From assembly GCF_051014445.1 (NCBI RefSeq), contig NC_135141.1:11656001-11720000 (forward strand): a stretch of DNA of 64,000 nucleotides, in the 5' to 3' direction. Source of the DNA: Colletes latitarsis. Its lineage: Eukaryota; Arthropoda; Insecta; Hymenoptera; Colletidae. Under the pieces are notes generated by a model, which had not been told where the DNA came from, made no database searches, and saw only the letters and a list, made by a program, of their open reading frames with translations. Below are positions 11,031 through 23,743 of this stretch, piece after piece; within the stretch, counting starts at the first letter, position 1; every line of letters starts with the position of its first letter. The translations under genes were made by a program, and so were the position numbers.

Positions 11031-12331
11031 TTCGGTGTGGTACGACATTACTACGTGATCCAAACCAGAGGGAAACCCAGGATCTGGCGAACAAGTTTGC
11101 GATAAATGCGAAAGTATGATCCAGATGAGGGCAAATCCCAGACATATACCAGACCTAACTGGTGTTATGCTCTAAAATATTGATCCAATCCAAGTTTAAT
11201 TGACTGTTTCAGTGTGTTATCACACTACTACGTGATACAAACCAGAAAACCCCAGGATCTGGCCAACGGGTATGCTAAAGATGCGATAGTATGAGCCAGG
11301 TGATGGCAAATCCCAGACATAACCCTGACCCAACCGGTGTTATCCTCTAAAATATAAATCGAAACCAGGTTTAATTGACCGTTTCAGTGTGGTACCAATT
11401 TACTGCGTGATCCAAACCAGAAAAAGCCCAGGATCTGGCCAACAGGTATGCGAAAGATGCGATGTCATGAGCCAGATGTTGGCAAATCCCAGACATAACC
11501 CTGACCTAACCGGTGTTATCCTCTAAAATATAAATCGGGACCAGGTTTAATTGACTGTTTCAGGATAACCGGTGTTATCCTCTAAAATATTGATCCAATC
11601 CAAGTTTAATTGACAGTTTCAGTGTTGTACCACATTACTACGTGATCCAAACTAGAAAAAGCCCAGAATCTGGCCAACAGGTATGCGAATGATGCGAAGG
11701 TATGAGCCAGATGGGGGCAAATCACAGACATAACCCAGATCTATCCAGTGTTATCCTCTAAAAAATACATCGAAACCATGTTTAGTTGACTGTTTCGGTG
11801 TTGTACGACATTACTACGTGATCCAAACCAGACGAAAACCCAGGATCTGGCGAACAAGTTTGCGATAAATGCGAAAGTATTAGGCAGATGAGGGCAAATC
11901 CCAGACATAAGCCAGACCTAACTGGTGTTATACTCTATAATATTGATCCAATCCAAGTTTAGTTGACTGTTTCAGTGTGGTATCACATTACTACGTGATC
12001 CAAACCAGAAAACCCCAGGATCTGGCCAGCAGGTATGCTAAAGATGCGATAGTATGAGCCAGATGATAGCAAATCCCAGACATAACCCTGACCTAACCGG
12101 TGTTATCCTCTAAAATATAAATCGAGACCAGGTTTAATTGACTGTTTCTGGTTAACCGGTGTTATCCTCCAAAATATTGATCCAATCCAAGTTTAATTGA
12201 CAGTTTCAGTGTTGTACCACATTACTACGTGATCCAAACTAGAAAAAGCCCAGGATCCGGCCAACAGGTATGCGAATGATGCGAAGGTATGAGCCAGATG
12301 GGGGCAAATGCCAGACATAACCCAGACCCAA

Positions 12332-12489
12332 CCGGTGTTATCCTCTAAAATATACATCGAGACCAAGTTTAATTGACTGTTTCAGTGTTATCCAGATCAG
12401 AGAAAGCCCAGGATCTGGCCTACAGGTATGCGAAAGATGCGATAGTATGAGCCAGATGATGGCAAATCACAGACATAACCCAGACCTAA
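12332..12489 (+). repeat. 158-bp short unit (type example of 36)
   Basis: CCGG at 12332 and 12490 are 158 bp apart. The 22 bases between TTTCAG and ATCCAAACCAG, which hold the TGTGGTACCACA palindrome, are replaced by four, usually GGTT, giving TTTCAGGGTTATCC. I found 36 such junctions, near 12384, 12720, 13583, 20137, 21878, 25908, 27118, 30384, 31594, 32280, 32612, 33478, 34400, 36022, 36355, 40486, 41581, 41914, 46995, 50318, 51178, 52920, 53958, 54998, 55214, 55724, 56058, 56628, 56785, 57120, 57453, 58140, 58884, 59453, 60725 and 63635. None is present in the first 12.3 kb, and they are densest from 53 to 60 kb. The type example itself has TGTT in place of GGTT. Confidence 0.92.
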
Positions 12490-12666
12490 CCGGTGTTATC
12501 CTCTAAAATATAGATCGAAACCAGATTTAATTGACAGTTTCAGTGTGGTACCACATTACTACGTGATCCAAACCAGAGGAAAGCCCAGGATCTGGCGAAC
12601 AAGTTTGCGATAAATGCGAAAGTATGGGCCAGATGAGGGCAAATCCCAGACATAAGCCAAACCAAG

Positions 12667-12880
12667 CCGGTGTTATCCTCAAAAATATAGATCGAAACCA
12701 GGTTTAGTTGACTATATCAGGGTTATCCAAGCCAGAAGAAAACCCAGGATTTGGCCAAGAATTATGAGAAAAATGCGAACGTATGAGCCAGATGAGGGCA
12801 AATCACCTATCTAAACGAAACCCAACCGGTGTTATCCTTTAAAATATTGATCGTGGCCTGGTTTAATTGACTGTTCCAGT
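12667..12880. repeat. Divergent unit type, copy 1
   Basis: This is an unusually divergent 159-bp unit plus the start of the next. It has ACTATATCAGGGTTATCC, CCAGAAGAAAACCC, GGATTTGGCCAAGAATTATG, AAAAATGCGAACGTATGAG and ACCTATCTAAACGAAACCC, then TTGATCGTGGCCTGG and CTGTTCCAG. In this unit the usual CCCAGACATAACCCAGACC is rewritten as CACCTATCTAAACGAAACCC. Close relatives lie at 20085-20300 and 21825-22040. Confidence 0.8.
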
Positions 12881-14602
12881 GTGGTACCACATTACAGCCT
12901 GATCCAAACCAGAAATAGCCCAGGATCTGGCCAACATGTATGCGAAACATGCGAAAGTATGAGCCAGATAAGGGCAAATCCCAGACATAACCCTGACCGA
13001 ACCGGTGTTATCCTCTATAATATAAATCGAATCCAGTTTTAATTGACTGTTTCAGTGCGGTACGACATTACTACGTGATCCAAACCAGAGGAAAACGCAG
13101 GATCTGGCGAACAAGTTTGCGATAAATGCGAAAGTATGAGCCAGATGAGGGCAAATCCCAGACATAACCCATACCTAACCGGTGTTATCCTCTAAAATAT
13201 AGATCGAAACCAGGTTTAATTGACAGTTTCAGTGTGGTACCACATTACTACGTGATCCAAACCAGAAAACCCCTGGATCTGGCCAACAGGTATGCGATAA
13301 ATGCGAAAGTATGAGCCAGATGAGGGCAAATCCCAGACATAACCCAGACCTAACCGGTGTTATCCTCTAAAATATAGATCGAAACCAGGTTTAATTGACA
13401 GTTTCAGTGTGGTACCACATTACTACGTGATCCAAACTAGAAAAAGCCCAGGATCTGGCCAACAGGTATGCGAATGATGCGAAGGTATGAGCCAGCTGGG
13501 GGCAAATGCTTGACATAACCCAGACCCAACCGGTGTTATCCTCTAAAATATACATTGAGACCAAGTTTAATTGACTGTTTCAGGGTTATCCAGATCAGAA
13601 ATGCCCAGGATCTGGCCTACAGGTATGCGAAAGATGCGATAGTATGAGCCAGATGATGGGAAATCCCAGACATAACCCTGACCTAACCGGTGTTATCCTC
13701 TAAAATATAATTCGAGACCAGATTTAATTTTCTGTTTCAGTGTGGTACCACACTACTACGTGATCCAAGCCAGAGGAAAACCCAGGATCTGGCGAACAAG
13801 TTTGCGATAAATGCGAAAGTATGAGCCAGATGAGGGCAAATCCCAGACATAAGCCAGACGTAACCGGTGTTATGCCCTAAATTATTGATCCAATCCAAGT
13901 TTAATTGACTGTTTCAGTGTGGTACCACATTTGTACGTGACACAATCCAGAAAAAACCCAGGATCTGGCTAACAAGTATGCGAAAGATGCGATAGTATGA
14001 GCCTGATGAGGGCAAATCCCGTACATATGCCAGACCTAACCGGTGTTATCCTCTAAATAATACATCGGAACCTGGTTTAATTGACTGTTTCAGTGTGGTA
14101 CGACATTACTACGTGATACAAACCAGAGGAAAACCCAGGATCTGGCGAAAAAGTTTGCGATAAATGCGAAAGTATGAGCCAGATGAGGGCAAATCCCAGA
14201 CATAAGCCAGACCTGATCGGTGTTACCCTCTAAAATATTGATCCAATCCAAGTTTAATTGACCGTTTCAGTGTGGTACCACATTACTACGTGATCCAAAC
14301 CAGGAATAGCCTCGGATCTGGCCAACAGGTATGCGAAAGATGCGAAAGTATGAGCGAGATAAGGGCAAATGCCAGACATAACCCAGACCTAACCAGTGTT
14401 ATCCTCTAAAAAATACATCGAAACCATGTTTAATTGACTGTTTCGGTGTGGTAAGACATTACAACGTGATCTAAGCCAGAGGAAAACCCAGGATCTGGCG
14501 AACAAGTTTGCGATAAATGCGAAAGTATGAGCCAGATGAGGGCAAATCCCAGACATAAGCCAGACCTAACTGGTGCTATGCTCTAAAATATTGATCCAAT
14601 CC

Positions 14603-15336
14603 AGGTTTAATTGACTGTGTCAGTGTGGTACCACATTACTGCGTGATCCAAACCAGAAAAAGCCCAGGATCTGGCCAACAGGTATGCGAAAGGTGCGATG
14701 GCATGAGCCAGATGATGGCAAATCACAGACATAACCCTGACCTAACCGGTGTTATCCTCTAAAATATAAATCGGGACCAGGTTTAATTGACTGTTTCAGG
14801 ATAACCGGTGTTATCCTCTAAAATATTGATCCAATCCAAGTTTAATTGACAGTTTCAGTGTTGTACCACATTACTACGTGATCCAAACTAGAAAAAGCCC
14901 AGGATCTGGCCAACAGGTATGCTAAAGATGCGATAGTATGAGCCAGATGATGGTAAATCCCAGACATAACCCTGACCGAACCGGTGTTATCCTCTAAAAT
15001 ATAAATCGAAACCAGGTTTAATTGACTGTTTCAGTGTGGTACCACATTACTGCGTGATCCAAACCAGAAAAAGCCCGGGATCTGGCCAACAGGTATGCGA
15101 AAGATGCGATAGTATGAGCCAGATGATGGCAAATCCCAGACATAACCCTGACCTAACCGGCGTTATCCTCTAAAATATAAATCGAGACCAGATTTAATTG
15201 ACTGTTTCAGGATAACCGGTGTTATCCTCTAAAATATTGATCCAATCCAAGTTTAATTGACAGTTTCAGTGTTGTACCACATTACTACGTGATCCAAACT
15301 AGAAAAAGCCCAGGATCTGGCCAACAGGTATGCGAA
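14603..15336. repeat. Mid-left duplication, copy 1 (0.73 kb)
   Basis: This stretch matches 17770-18503 at offset 3167. Shared markers are AGGTGCGATGGCATGAG, AAATCGGGACCAGG, two 59-bp units (14798 and 15209), GATGATGGTAAATCC, AAAGCCCGGGATCTGG and ACCGGCGTTATCC. Copy 1 has CCACATTACTGCG where copy 2 has CCAAATTACTGCG. The copies part company at the variable GCGAA(T/A)GATGCG word. Confidence 0.83.
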
Positions 15337-15761
15337 TGATGCGAAGGTAGGAGCCAGATGGGGGCAAATGCCAGACATAACCCAGACCCAACCGGTGTTA
15401 TCCTCTAAAATATAATTCGAGACCAGATTTAATTTTCTGTTTCAGTGTGGTACCACATTACTACGTGACCCTAGCCAGAGGAAAACCCTGGATCTGGCGA
15501 ACAAGTTTGCGATAAATGCGAAAGTATGAGCCAGATGAGGGCAAATCCCAGACATAAGCCAGACCTAACCGGTGTTATGCCCTAAATTATTGATCCAATC
15601 CAAGTTTAATTGACTGTTTCAGTGTGGTACCACATTTGTACGTGACACAAACCAGAAAAAACCCAGGATCTGGCTAACAATTGCGAAAGATGCGATAGTA
15701 TGAGCCTGATGTGGGCAAATCCCATACATATCCCTGACCTAACCGGTGTTATCCTCTAAAA
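15095..15761. repeat. GGCTAACAATTGCG block, copy 1
   Basis: This block matches 19084-19750 at offset 3989. It carries private features: GAAGGTAGGAGCC, AAAACCCTGGATCTGG and a small deletion, GGCTAACAATTGCG, where other units have GGCTAACAAGTATGCG. It also has CCCATACATATCCC. The block overlaps the end of the 14603-15336 duplication, so neighbouring segments were copied separately to different places. Confidence 0.82.
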
Positions 15762-17769
15762 TATAGATCGAAACCAGATTTAATTTTCTGTTTCAGTGTG
15801 GTACCACATTACTACGTGATCCAAGCCAGAGGAAAACCCAGGATCTGGCGAACAAGTTTGCGATAAATGCGAAAGTATGAGCCAGATGAGGGCAAATCCC
15901 AGACATAAGCCAGACCTAACCGGTGTTATCCTCTAAAAAATACATCGAAACCTGGTTTAATTGTCAGCGTCAGTGTGGTACCACATTTGTACGTGATCCA
16001 AACCAGAAAAAACCCAGGATCTGGCTAACAAATATGCGAAAGATGCGATAGTATGAGCCAGATGATGGCAAATCCCAGACATAACCCTTACCTAACCGGT
16101 GTTATCATCTAAAATATAAATCGAGACCAGGTTTAATTGACTGTTTCAGGACAACCGGTGCTATCCTCTAAATTATTGATCCAATCCAAGTTTAATTGAC
16201 TGTTTCAGTGTGGTACCACATTTGTACGTGACCCAAACCAGAAAAAACCCAGGATCTGGCTAACAAGTATGCGAAAGATGCGATAGTATGAGCCTGATGA
16301 GGGCAAATCCCAGACATAACCCTGACCTAACCGGTGTTATCTTCTAAAAAATACATCAAAACCTGGTTTAATTGACAGCGTCAGTGTGGTACCACATTTG
16401 TACGTGATCCAAACCAGAAAAAACCCAGGATCTGGCTAACAAATATGGGAAAGATGCGATAGTATGAGCCTGATGAGGGCAAATCCCAGACATAAGCCAG
16501 ACCTAACCGTTGTTATCCTCTAAAATATTGATCCAATCTAAGTTTAATTGACTGTTTCAGTGTGGTATCACATTACTACCTAATCCAAAGTAGAGAAAGC
16601 CCAGAATCTGGCCAACAGGTATGCGAATGATGCGAAAGGATGAGCCAGATGAGGGCAAATGCCAGATATAACCCATACCTAACCGGTGTTATCCTCTAAA
16701 ATATAGATCGAAACCAGGTTTAATTGACAGTTTCAGTATGGTACCACATTACTGCGTGATCCAAATCGGAAAATCCCAGGACCTGGCCAACAGGTATGCG
16801 AAAGATGCGATGGTATGAGCCAGATGATGGCAAATCCCAGACATAACCCTGACCGAACCGGTGTTATCCCCTAAAATATAAATCGAAACCAGGTTTAATT
16901 GATTGTTTCAGTGTGGTACCACATTACTACGTGATCCAAACCAGAAAACCCCAGGATCTGGCTAATAGGCATGCGAAAGATGCGAAAGTATGAGCCGGAT
17001 GAGGACAAATCCCAGACATAACCGAGACCTAACCGGTGTTATCCTCCAAAATATTGATCCAATCCAAGTTTAATTGACAGTTTCAGTGTGGTACCACATT
17101 ACTACGTGATCCAAACCAGAAAACCGCAGGATATGGTCAACAGGTATGCGAAAGATGCGATAGTATGAGCCAGATGATGGCAAATCCCAGACATAACCCT
17201 GACCTAGCCGGTGTTATCCGCTAAAATATAGATCGAAACCAGATTTAATTTTCTGTTTCAGTGTGGTACCACATTACTACGTGATCCAAGCCAGAGGAAA
17301 ACCCAGGATCTGGCGAACAAGTTTGCGATAAATGCGAAATTATGAGCCAGATGAGGGCAAATCCCAGACATAAGCCAGACCTAACCGGTGTTATGCCCTA
17401 AATTATTGATCCAATCCAAGTTTAATTGACTGTTTCAGTGTGGTACGACATGACTACGTGATCCAAACCAGAGGAAAACCCAGGATCTGGCGAACAAGTT
17501 TGCGATAAATGCGAAAGTATGAGCCAGATGAGGGCAAAACCCAGACATAAGCCAGACCTAAACGGTGTTACCCTCTAAAATATTGATCCAATCCAAGTTT
17601 AATTGACTGTTTCAGTGTGTTATCACACTACTACGTGATCCAAACCAGAAAACCCCAGGATCTGGCCAACGGGTATGCTAAAGATGCGATAGTATGAGCC
17701 AGATGATGGCAAATCCCAGACATAACCCTGACCGAACCGGTGTTATCCTCTAAAATATAAATCGAAACC

Positions 17770-18503
17770 AGGTTTAATTGACTGTTTCAGTGTGGTACCA
17801 AATTACTGCGTGATCCAAACCAGAAAAAGCCCAGGATCTGGCCAACAGGTATGCGAAAGGTGCGATGGCATGAGCCAGATGATGGCAAATCCCAGACATA
17901 ACCCTGACCTAACCGGTGTTATCCTCTAAAATATAAATCGGGACCAGGTTTAATTGACTGTTTCAGGATAACCGGTGTTATCCTCTAAAATATTGATCCA
18001 ATCCAAGTTTAATTGACAGTTTCAGTGTTGTACCACATTACTACGTGATCCAAACTAGAAAAAGCCCAGGATCTGGCCAACAGGTATGCTAAAGATGCGA
18101 TAGTATGAGCCAGATGATGGTAAATCCCAGACATAACCCTGACCGAACCGGTGTTATCCTCTAAAATATAAATCGAAACCAGGTTTAATTGACTGTTTCA
18201 GTGTGGTACCACATTACTGCGTGATCCAAACCAGAAAAAGCCCGGGATCTGGCCAACAGGTATGCGAAAGATGCGATAGTATGAGCCAGATGATGGCAAA
18301 TCCCAGACATAACCCTGACCTAACCGGCGTTATCCTCTAAAATATAAATCGAGACCAGATTTAATTGACTGTTTCAGGATAACCGGTGTTATCCTCTAAA
18401 ATATTGATCCAATCCAAGTTTAATTGACAGTTTCAGTGTTGTACCACATTACTACGTGATCCAAACTAGAAAAAGCCCAGGATCTGGCCAACAGGTATGC
18501 GAA
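17770..18503. repeat. Mid-left duplication, copy 2 (0.73 kb)
   Basis: This is the partner of 14603-15336, carrying the same pair of 59-bp units (17965 and 18376) in the same order. A third 59-bp unit, at 18611, follows shortly after its end, so this is the densest stretch of truncated units in the window. Confidence 0.82.
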
Positions 18504-19083
18504 AGATGCGATAGTATGAGCCAGATGATGGCAAATCCCAGACATAACCCTGACCTAACCGGTGTTATCCTCTAAAATATTAATCGAGACCAGGTTTAAT
18601 TGACTGTTTCAGGATAACCAGTGTTATCCTCTAAAATATTGATCCAATCAAAGTTTAGTTCACAGTTTCAGTGTTGTACCACATTACTACGTGATCCAAA
18701 CTAGAAAAAGCCCAGGATCTGGTCAACAGGTATGCGAATGATGCGAAGGTATGAGCCAGATGGGGGCAAATCACAGACATAACCCAGACCTAACCAGTGT
18801 TATCCTCTAAAAAATACATCGAAACCATGTTTAATTGACTGTTTCGGTGTGGTACGACATTACTACGTGATCCAAACCAGAGGAAAACCCAGGATCTGGC
18901 GAACAAGCTTGCGATAAATGCGAAAGTATAAGGCAGATGAGGGCAAATCCCAGACATAAGCCAGACCTAACTGGTGTTATACTCTATAATATTGATCCAA
19001 TCCAAGTTTAGTTGACTGTTTCAGTGTGGTATCACATTACTACGTGATCCAAACCAGAAAACCCCAGGATCTGGGCAACAGGT

Positions 19084-19750
19084 ATGCTAAAGATGCGATA
19101 GTATGAGCCAGATGATGGCAAATCCCAGACATAACCCTGACCTAACCGGTGTTATCCTCTAAAATATAAATCGAGACCAGGTTTAATTGACTGTTTCAGG
19201 ATAACCGGTGTTATCCTCTAAAATATTGATCCAATCCAAGTTTAATTGACAGTTTCAGTGTTGTACCACATTACTACGTGATCCAAACTAGAAAAAGCCC
19301 AGGATCTGGCCAACAGGTATGCGAATTATGCGAAGGTAGGAGCCAGATGGGGGCAAATGCCAGACATAACCCAGACCCAACCGGTGTTATCCTCTAAAAT
19401 ATAATTCGAGACCAGATTTAATTTTCTGTTTCAGTGTGGTACCACATTACTACGTGATCCTAGCCAGAGGAAAACCCTGGATCTGGCGAACAAGTTTGCG
19501 ATAAATGCGAAAGTATGAGCCAGATGAGGGCAAATCCCAGACATAAGCCAGACCTAACCGGTGTTATGCCCTAAATTATTGATCCAATCCAAGTTTAATT
19601 GACTGTTTCAGTGTGGTACCACATTTGTACGTGACACAAACCAGAAAAAACCCAGGATCTGGCTAACAATTGCGAAAGATGCGATAGTATGAGCCTGATG
19701 AGGGCAAATCCCATACATATCCCTGACCTAACCGGTGTTATCCTCTAAAA
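19084..19750. repeat. GGCTAACAATTGCG block, copy 2
   Basis: This is the partner of 15095-15761, including the 59-bp unit (19198) and the same small deletion. At about 19728-20022 it passes into homology with 14036-14330 (GGCGAAAAAGTTTGCG), so this region too is assembled from two separated sources. Confidence 0.81.
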
Positions 19751-20084
19751 AATACATCGGAACCTGGTTTAATTGACTGTTTCAGTGTTGTACGACACTA
19801 CTACGTGATACAAACCAGAGGAAAACCCAGGATCTGGCGAAAAAGTTTGCGAGAAATGCGAATGTATGAGCCAGATGAGGGCAAATCCCAGACATAAGCC
19901 AGACCTAACCGGTGTTACCCTCTAAAATATTGATCCAATCCAAGTTTAATTGACCGTTTCAGTGTGGTACCACATTACTACGTGATCCAAACCAGAAATA
20001 GCCCCGGATCTGGTCAACAGGTATGCGAATGATGCGAAGGTATGAGCCAGATGAGGGCAATGTCAGACATAAGCCATACCAAAC

Positions 20085-20300
20085 CTGAGTTATCCTATAA
20101 AATATAGATCGAAACCAGGTTTAGTTGACTATATCAGGGTTATCCAAGCCAGAAGAAAACCCAGGATTTGGCCAAGAATTATGTGAAAAATGCGAACGTA
20201 TGAGCCAGATGAGGGCAAATCGCCTATCTAAACGAAACCCAACCGGTGTTATCCTTTAAAATATTGATCGTGGCCTGGTTTAATTGACTCTTCCAGTGTG
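20085..20300. repeat. Divergent unit type, copy 2
   Basis: This shares the private words of the divergent unit at 12667: ACTATATCAGGG, GGATTTGGCCAAGAATTATG, CGCCTATCTAAACGAAACC and GATCGTGGCCTGG. Its leading CCGG is changed (AAACCTGAGTTATCC), so the usual landmark is missing there. The following CCGG is at 20243. Confidence 0.78.
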
Positions 20301-21824
20301 GTACCACATTACTACGTGATCCAAGCCAGAAAGAGACCAGGATCTGGCCAGCAAGTATGCGAAGAATGCGAAATTATGAGCCAGATGAGGGCATATCCCA
20401 GACATAACCAAGACCTAACTGGTGTCATCCTGTAGAATATAGATCGAAACAAGGTTTAATTGAATGTTTGAGTGCGGTACCACATTACTACGTGATCCAA
20501 ACCAGAAAACCCCAGGATCTGGCCATCAGGTATGCGAAAGACGCGATAGTATGAGCCAGATGAGGGCAAATCCCAGACATAACACAGACCTAACCAGTGT
20601 TATCCTCTAAAATATAGATCGAATCCAGGTTTAATTGACTGTTTCAGTGTGGTACGACATTACTACGTGATCCAAACCAGAGGAAAACGCAGGATCTGGC
20701 GAACAAGTTTGCGATAAATGCGAAAGTATGAGCCAGATGAGGGCAAATCCCAGACATAACCCAGACCTAACCGGTGTTATCCTCTAAAATATAGATCCAA
20801 ACCAGGTTTAATTGACAGTTTCAGTGTGGTACCACATTACTACGTGATCCAAACCAGAAAACCCCTGGATCTGGCCAACAGGTATGCGAAAGATGCGAAA
20901 GTATGAGCCAGATGAGGGCAAATGCCAGACATAACCCAGACCCAGCCGGTGTTATCCTCTAAAATATAGATCGAATCCAGGTTTAGTGGACTGTTTCAGT
21001 GTGGTACCACATTTGTACGTGATCCAAACCAGAAAGCCCCAGGATCTGCCCAACAGGTATGCGAATGGTGCGATAGTATGAGCCAGATGATGGCAAATCC
21101 CAGACATAACCCTGACCTAACCGGTGTGATCCTCTAAAATATAAATCGAAACCAGCTTTAATTGACAGTTTCAGTGTGGTACCACATTACTGCGTAATCC
21201 AAACCTGGAATAACCCAGGATCTGGTCAACAGGTATGCGAAAGATGCGAAAGTATGAGCCAGATGGGGGCAAATCACAGACATAGCCCAGACCTAACCAG
21301 TGTTATCCTCTAAAATATAGATCGAATCCAGGTTTAGTGGACTCTTTCAGTGAGGTACCACACTTGTACGTGATCCTAACCAGAAAAAACCCAGGATCTG
21401 GCTAACAAATATGCGAAAGATGCGATAGTATGAGCCTGATGAGGGCAAATCCCAGACATAAGCCAGACCTAACCGTTGTTATCCTCTAAAATATTGATCC
21501 AATCCAAGTTTAATTGACAGTTTCAGTGTGGTACCATATTTGTACGTGATCCAAACTAGTAAAAGCTCAGGCTCTGACCAACAAGTATGCGATAAATGCG
21601 AAATTATGAGCCTGATGAGGGCAAATCCCAGACATAACCCTGACCGAACCGGTGTTATCCTCTAAAATATAAATCGAAACCAGGTTTAATTGATTGTTTC
21701 AGTGTGGTACCACATTACTGCGTGATCCAAACCAGAAATAGCCCAGGATCTGGCCAACAGGTATGCGAAAGATGCGATACTATGAGCCAGATGATGGCAA
21801 ATCCCAGACATAAGCCATACCAAA

Positions 21825-22040
21825 CCGGCGTTATCCTCTAAAATATAGATCGAAACCATGTTTAGTTGACTATATCAGGGTTATCCAAGCCAGAAGAAAT
21901 CCCGGGATTTGGCCAAGGATTATGAGAAAATTGCGAACGTATGAGCCAGATGAGGGCAAATCGCCTATCTAAACGAGACCCAACCGGTGTTATCCTTTAA
22001 AATATTGATCGTGTCCGGCTTTAATTGACTGTTCCAGTGT
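21825..22040. repeat. Divergent unit type, copy 3
   Basis: This is the third copy of the divergent unit, with further changes: CCCGGGATTTGGCCAAGG, GAGAAAATTGCGAACG, CGCCTATCTAAACGAGACC and GATCGTGTCCGGC. It is more altered than the other two, so these are unlikely to be products of one very recent copying event. Confidence 0.78.
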
Positions 22041-23743
22041 GGTACCACATTACTACGTGATCCAAGCCAGAAAACCCCAGGATCTGGCCAACAGGTATGC
22101 GAAAGACGCGATAGTATGAGCCAGATGAGGGCAAATCCCAGACATAACCCTGACCTAACCGGTGTTATCCCCTGAAATATACATCGAATCCAGGTTTAAT
22201 TGACTGTTTCAGTGTGGTACGACATTACTACGTGATCCAAACCAGAGGAAAACGCAGGATCTGGCGAACAAGTTTGCGATAAATGCGAAAGTATGATCCA
22301 GATGAGGGCAAATCCTAGACATAACCCAGACCTAGCCGGTATTATCCTCTAAAATATACATCGAAACCAGGTTTAATTGACAGTTTCAGTGTGGTACCAC
22401 ATTACTACGTGATCCAAACCAGAAAACCCCTCGATCTGGCCAACAAGTATGCGAAAGATGCGATAGTATGAGCCTGAAGAGAGCAAATCCCAGACATAAC
22501 CCTGGCCTAACCGGTGTTATCCTCTAAAATATACATCGAAACCTGGTTTAATTGACTGTTTCAGTGTGTTACGACATTACTACGTGATCCAAACTAGAAA
22601 AAGCCCAGGATCTGACCAACAAGTATACGCAGAGTGCGAAAGTATAAGCCAGATGTGGGCAAATCCCAGACATAACCCAGACCTAACCGGTGTTATCCTC
22701 CAAAGTATTGATCGAATGCAGGTTTAATTGACTGTTACAGTGCGGTACCACGTTACTACTTTATCCAAAGCAGTAATACCCTAGGATCTGGCCATCAAGT
22801 TTGCGATAAATGCGAATGTAGGAGTCAGATGATTGCAAATACCAGACATAACCCAGACCTGACGTGTGTTATCCTCTAAAATATTGATCCAATCCAGGTT
22901 TAATTGACTGTTTCAGTGTGGTATCACATTACTACGTGATCCAAACCAGAAAAAGCCCAGGATCTGGTCCACAGGTACGCGAAAGATGCCAAAGTATGAG
23001 CCAGATGATTCCAAATCTCAGACCTAAAACAAACCTAACCGGTGTTATCCCTTAAAATATTGATCGAGGCCAGGGTTAATTGACTGTTTCAGTGGTGGTA
23101 CCACGTTACTGCTTGATCCAAACCAGTAAGACCCTAGGATCTGGCCAAGAAGTATGCGATAAATGCGAAAGTATGAGCCAGATGAGGGCAAATCCCAGAC
23201 TTAACCCTGACCAAGCCAGTGTTATCCTCTAAAATATTGATCCAATCCAAGTTTAATTGACAGTCTCAGGGTGGTACCACATAACTACGTGATCCAAACC
23301 AGAAATCTCCAGGATCTGGCCAACAGGTATGCGAAAGATGCGATAGTATGAGCCAGATGAGGGCAAATCCCAGACATAACCCTGACATAACCGGTGTTAT
23401 CCTCTACAATATAGATCGAATCCAGGTTTAGTGGAATGTTTCAGTGTGGTACCACGTTTCTACGTGATCAAAACCAGAAAAAACCCACGATCTGGCTAAC
23501 AAGTATGCGAAAAATGCGATGGTATGAGCCTGATGAGGGCAGATCCCAGACATAACCCAGACGTAACCGGTGTTATCCTCTAAAATATTGATCCAAACCA
23601 GGTTTAATTGACTGTTTCAGTGTGGTACCACATTACTACGTGATCCAAACCGGCAAAAACCCTAGGATCTGGCCAACAAGTATGCGATAAATGCGACAGT
23701 ATGAGCCAGATGAGGGCTAATCCCAGACATAAACCAGACGAAA

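Larger units (their letters stand above)
11030..14600. repeat. Mixed satellite stretch, first 158-bp units
   Basis: This stretch holds mainly full-length units of mixed sub-type, with 59-bp units at about 11562 and 12148 and the first three 158-bp units of the window (junctions near 12384, 12720 and 13583). The divergent unit at 12667-12825 also lies here. A block with CATCGGAACCTGG, ACGTGATACAAACC and GGCGAAAAAGTTTGCG at 14036-14330 recurs at 19728-20022, offset 5692. No gene or unique DNA is seen. Confidence 0.85.
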
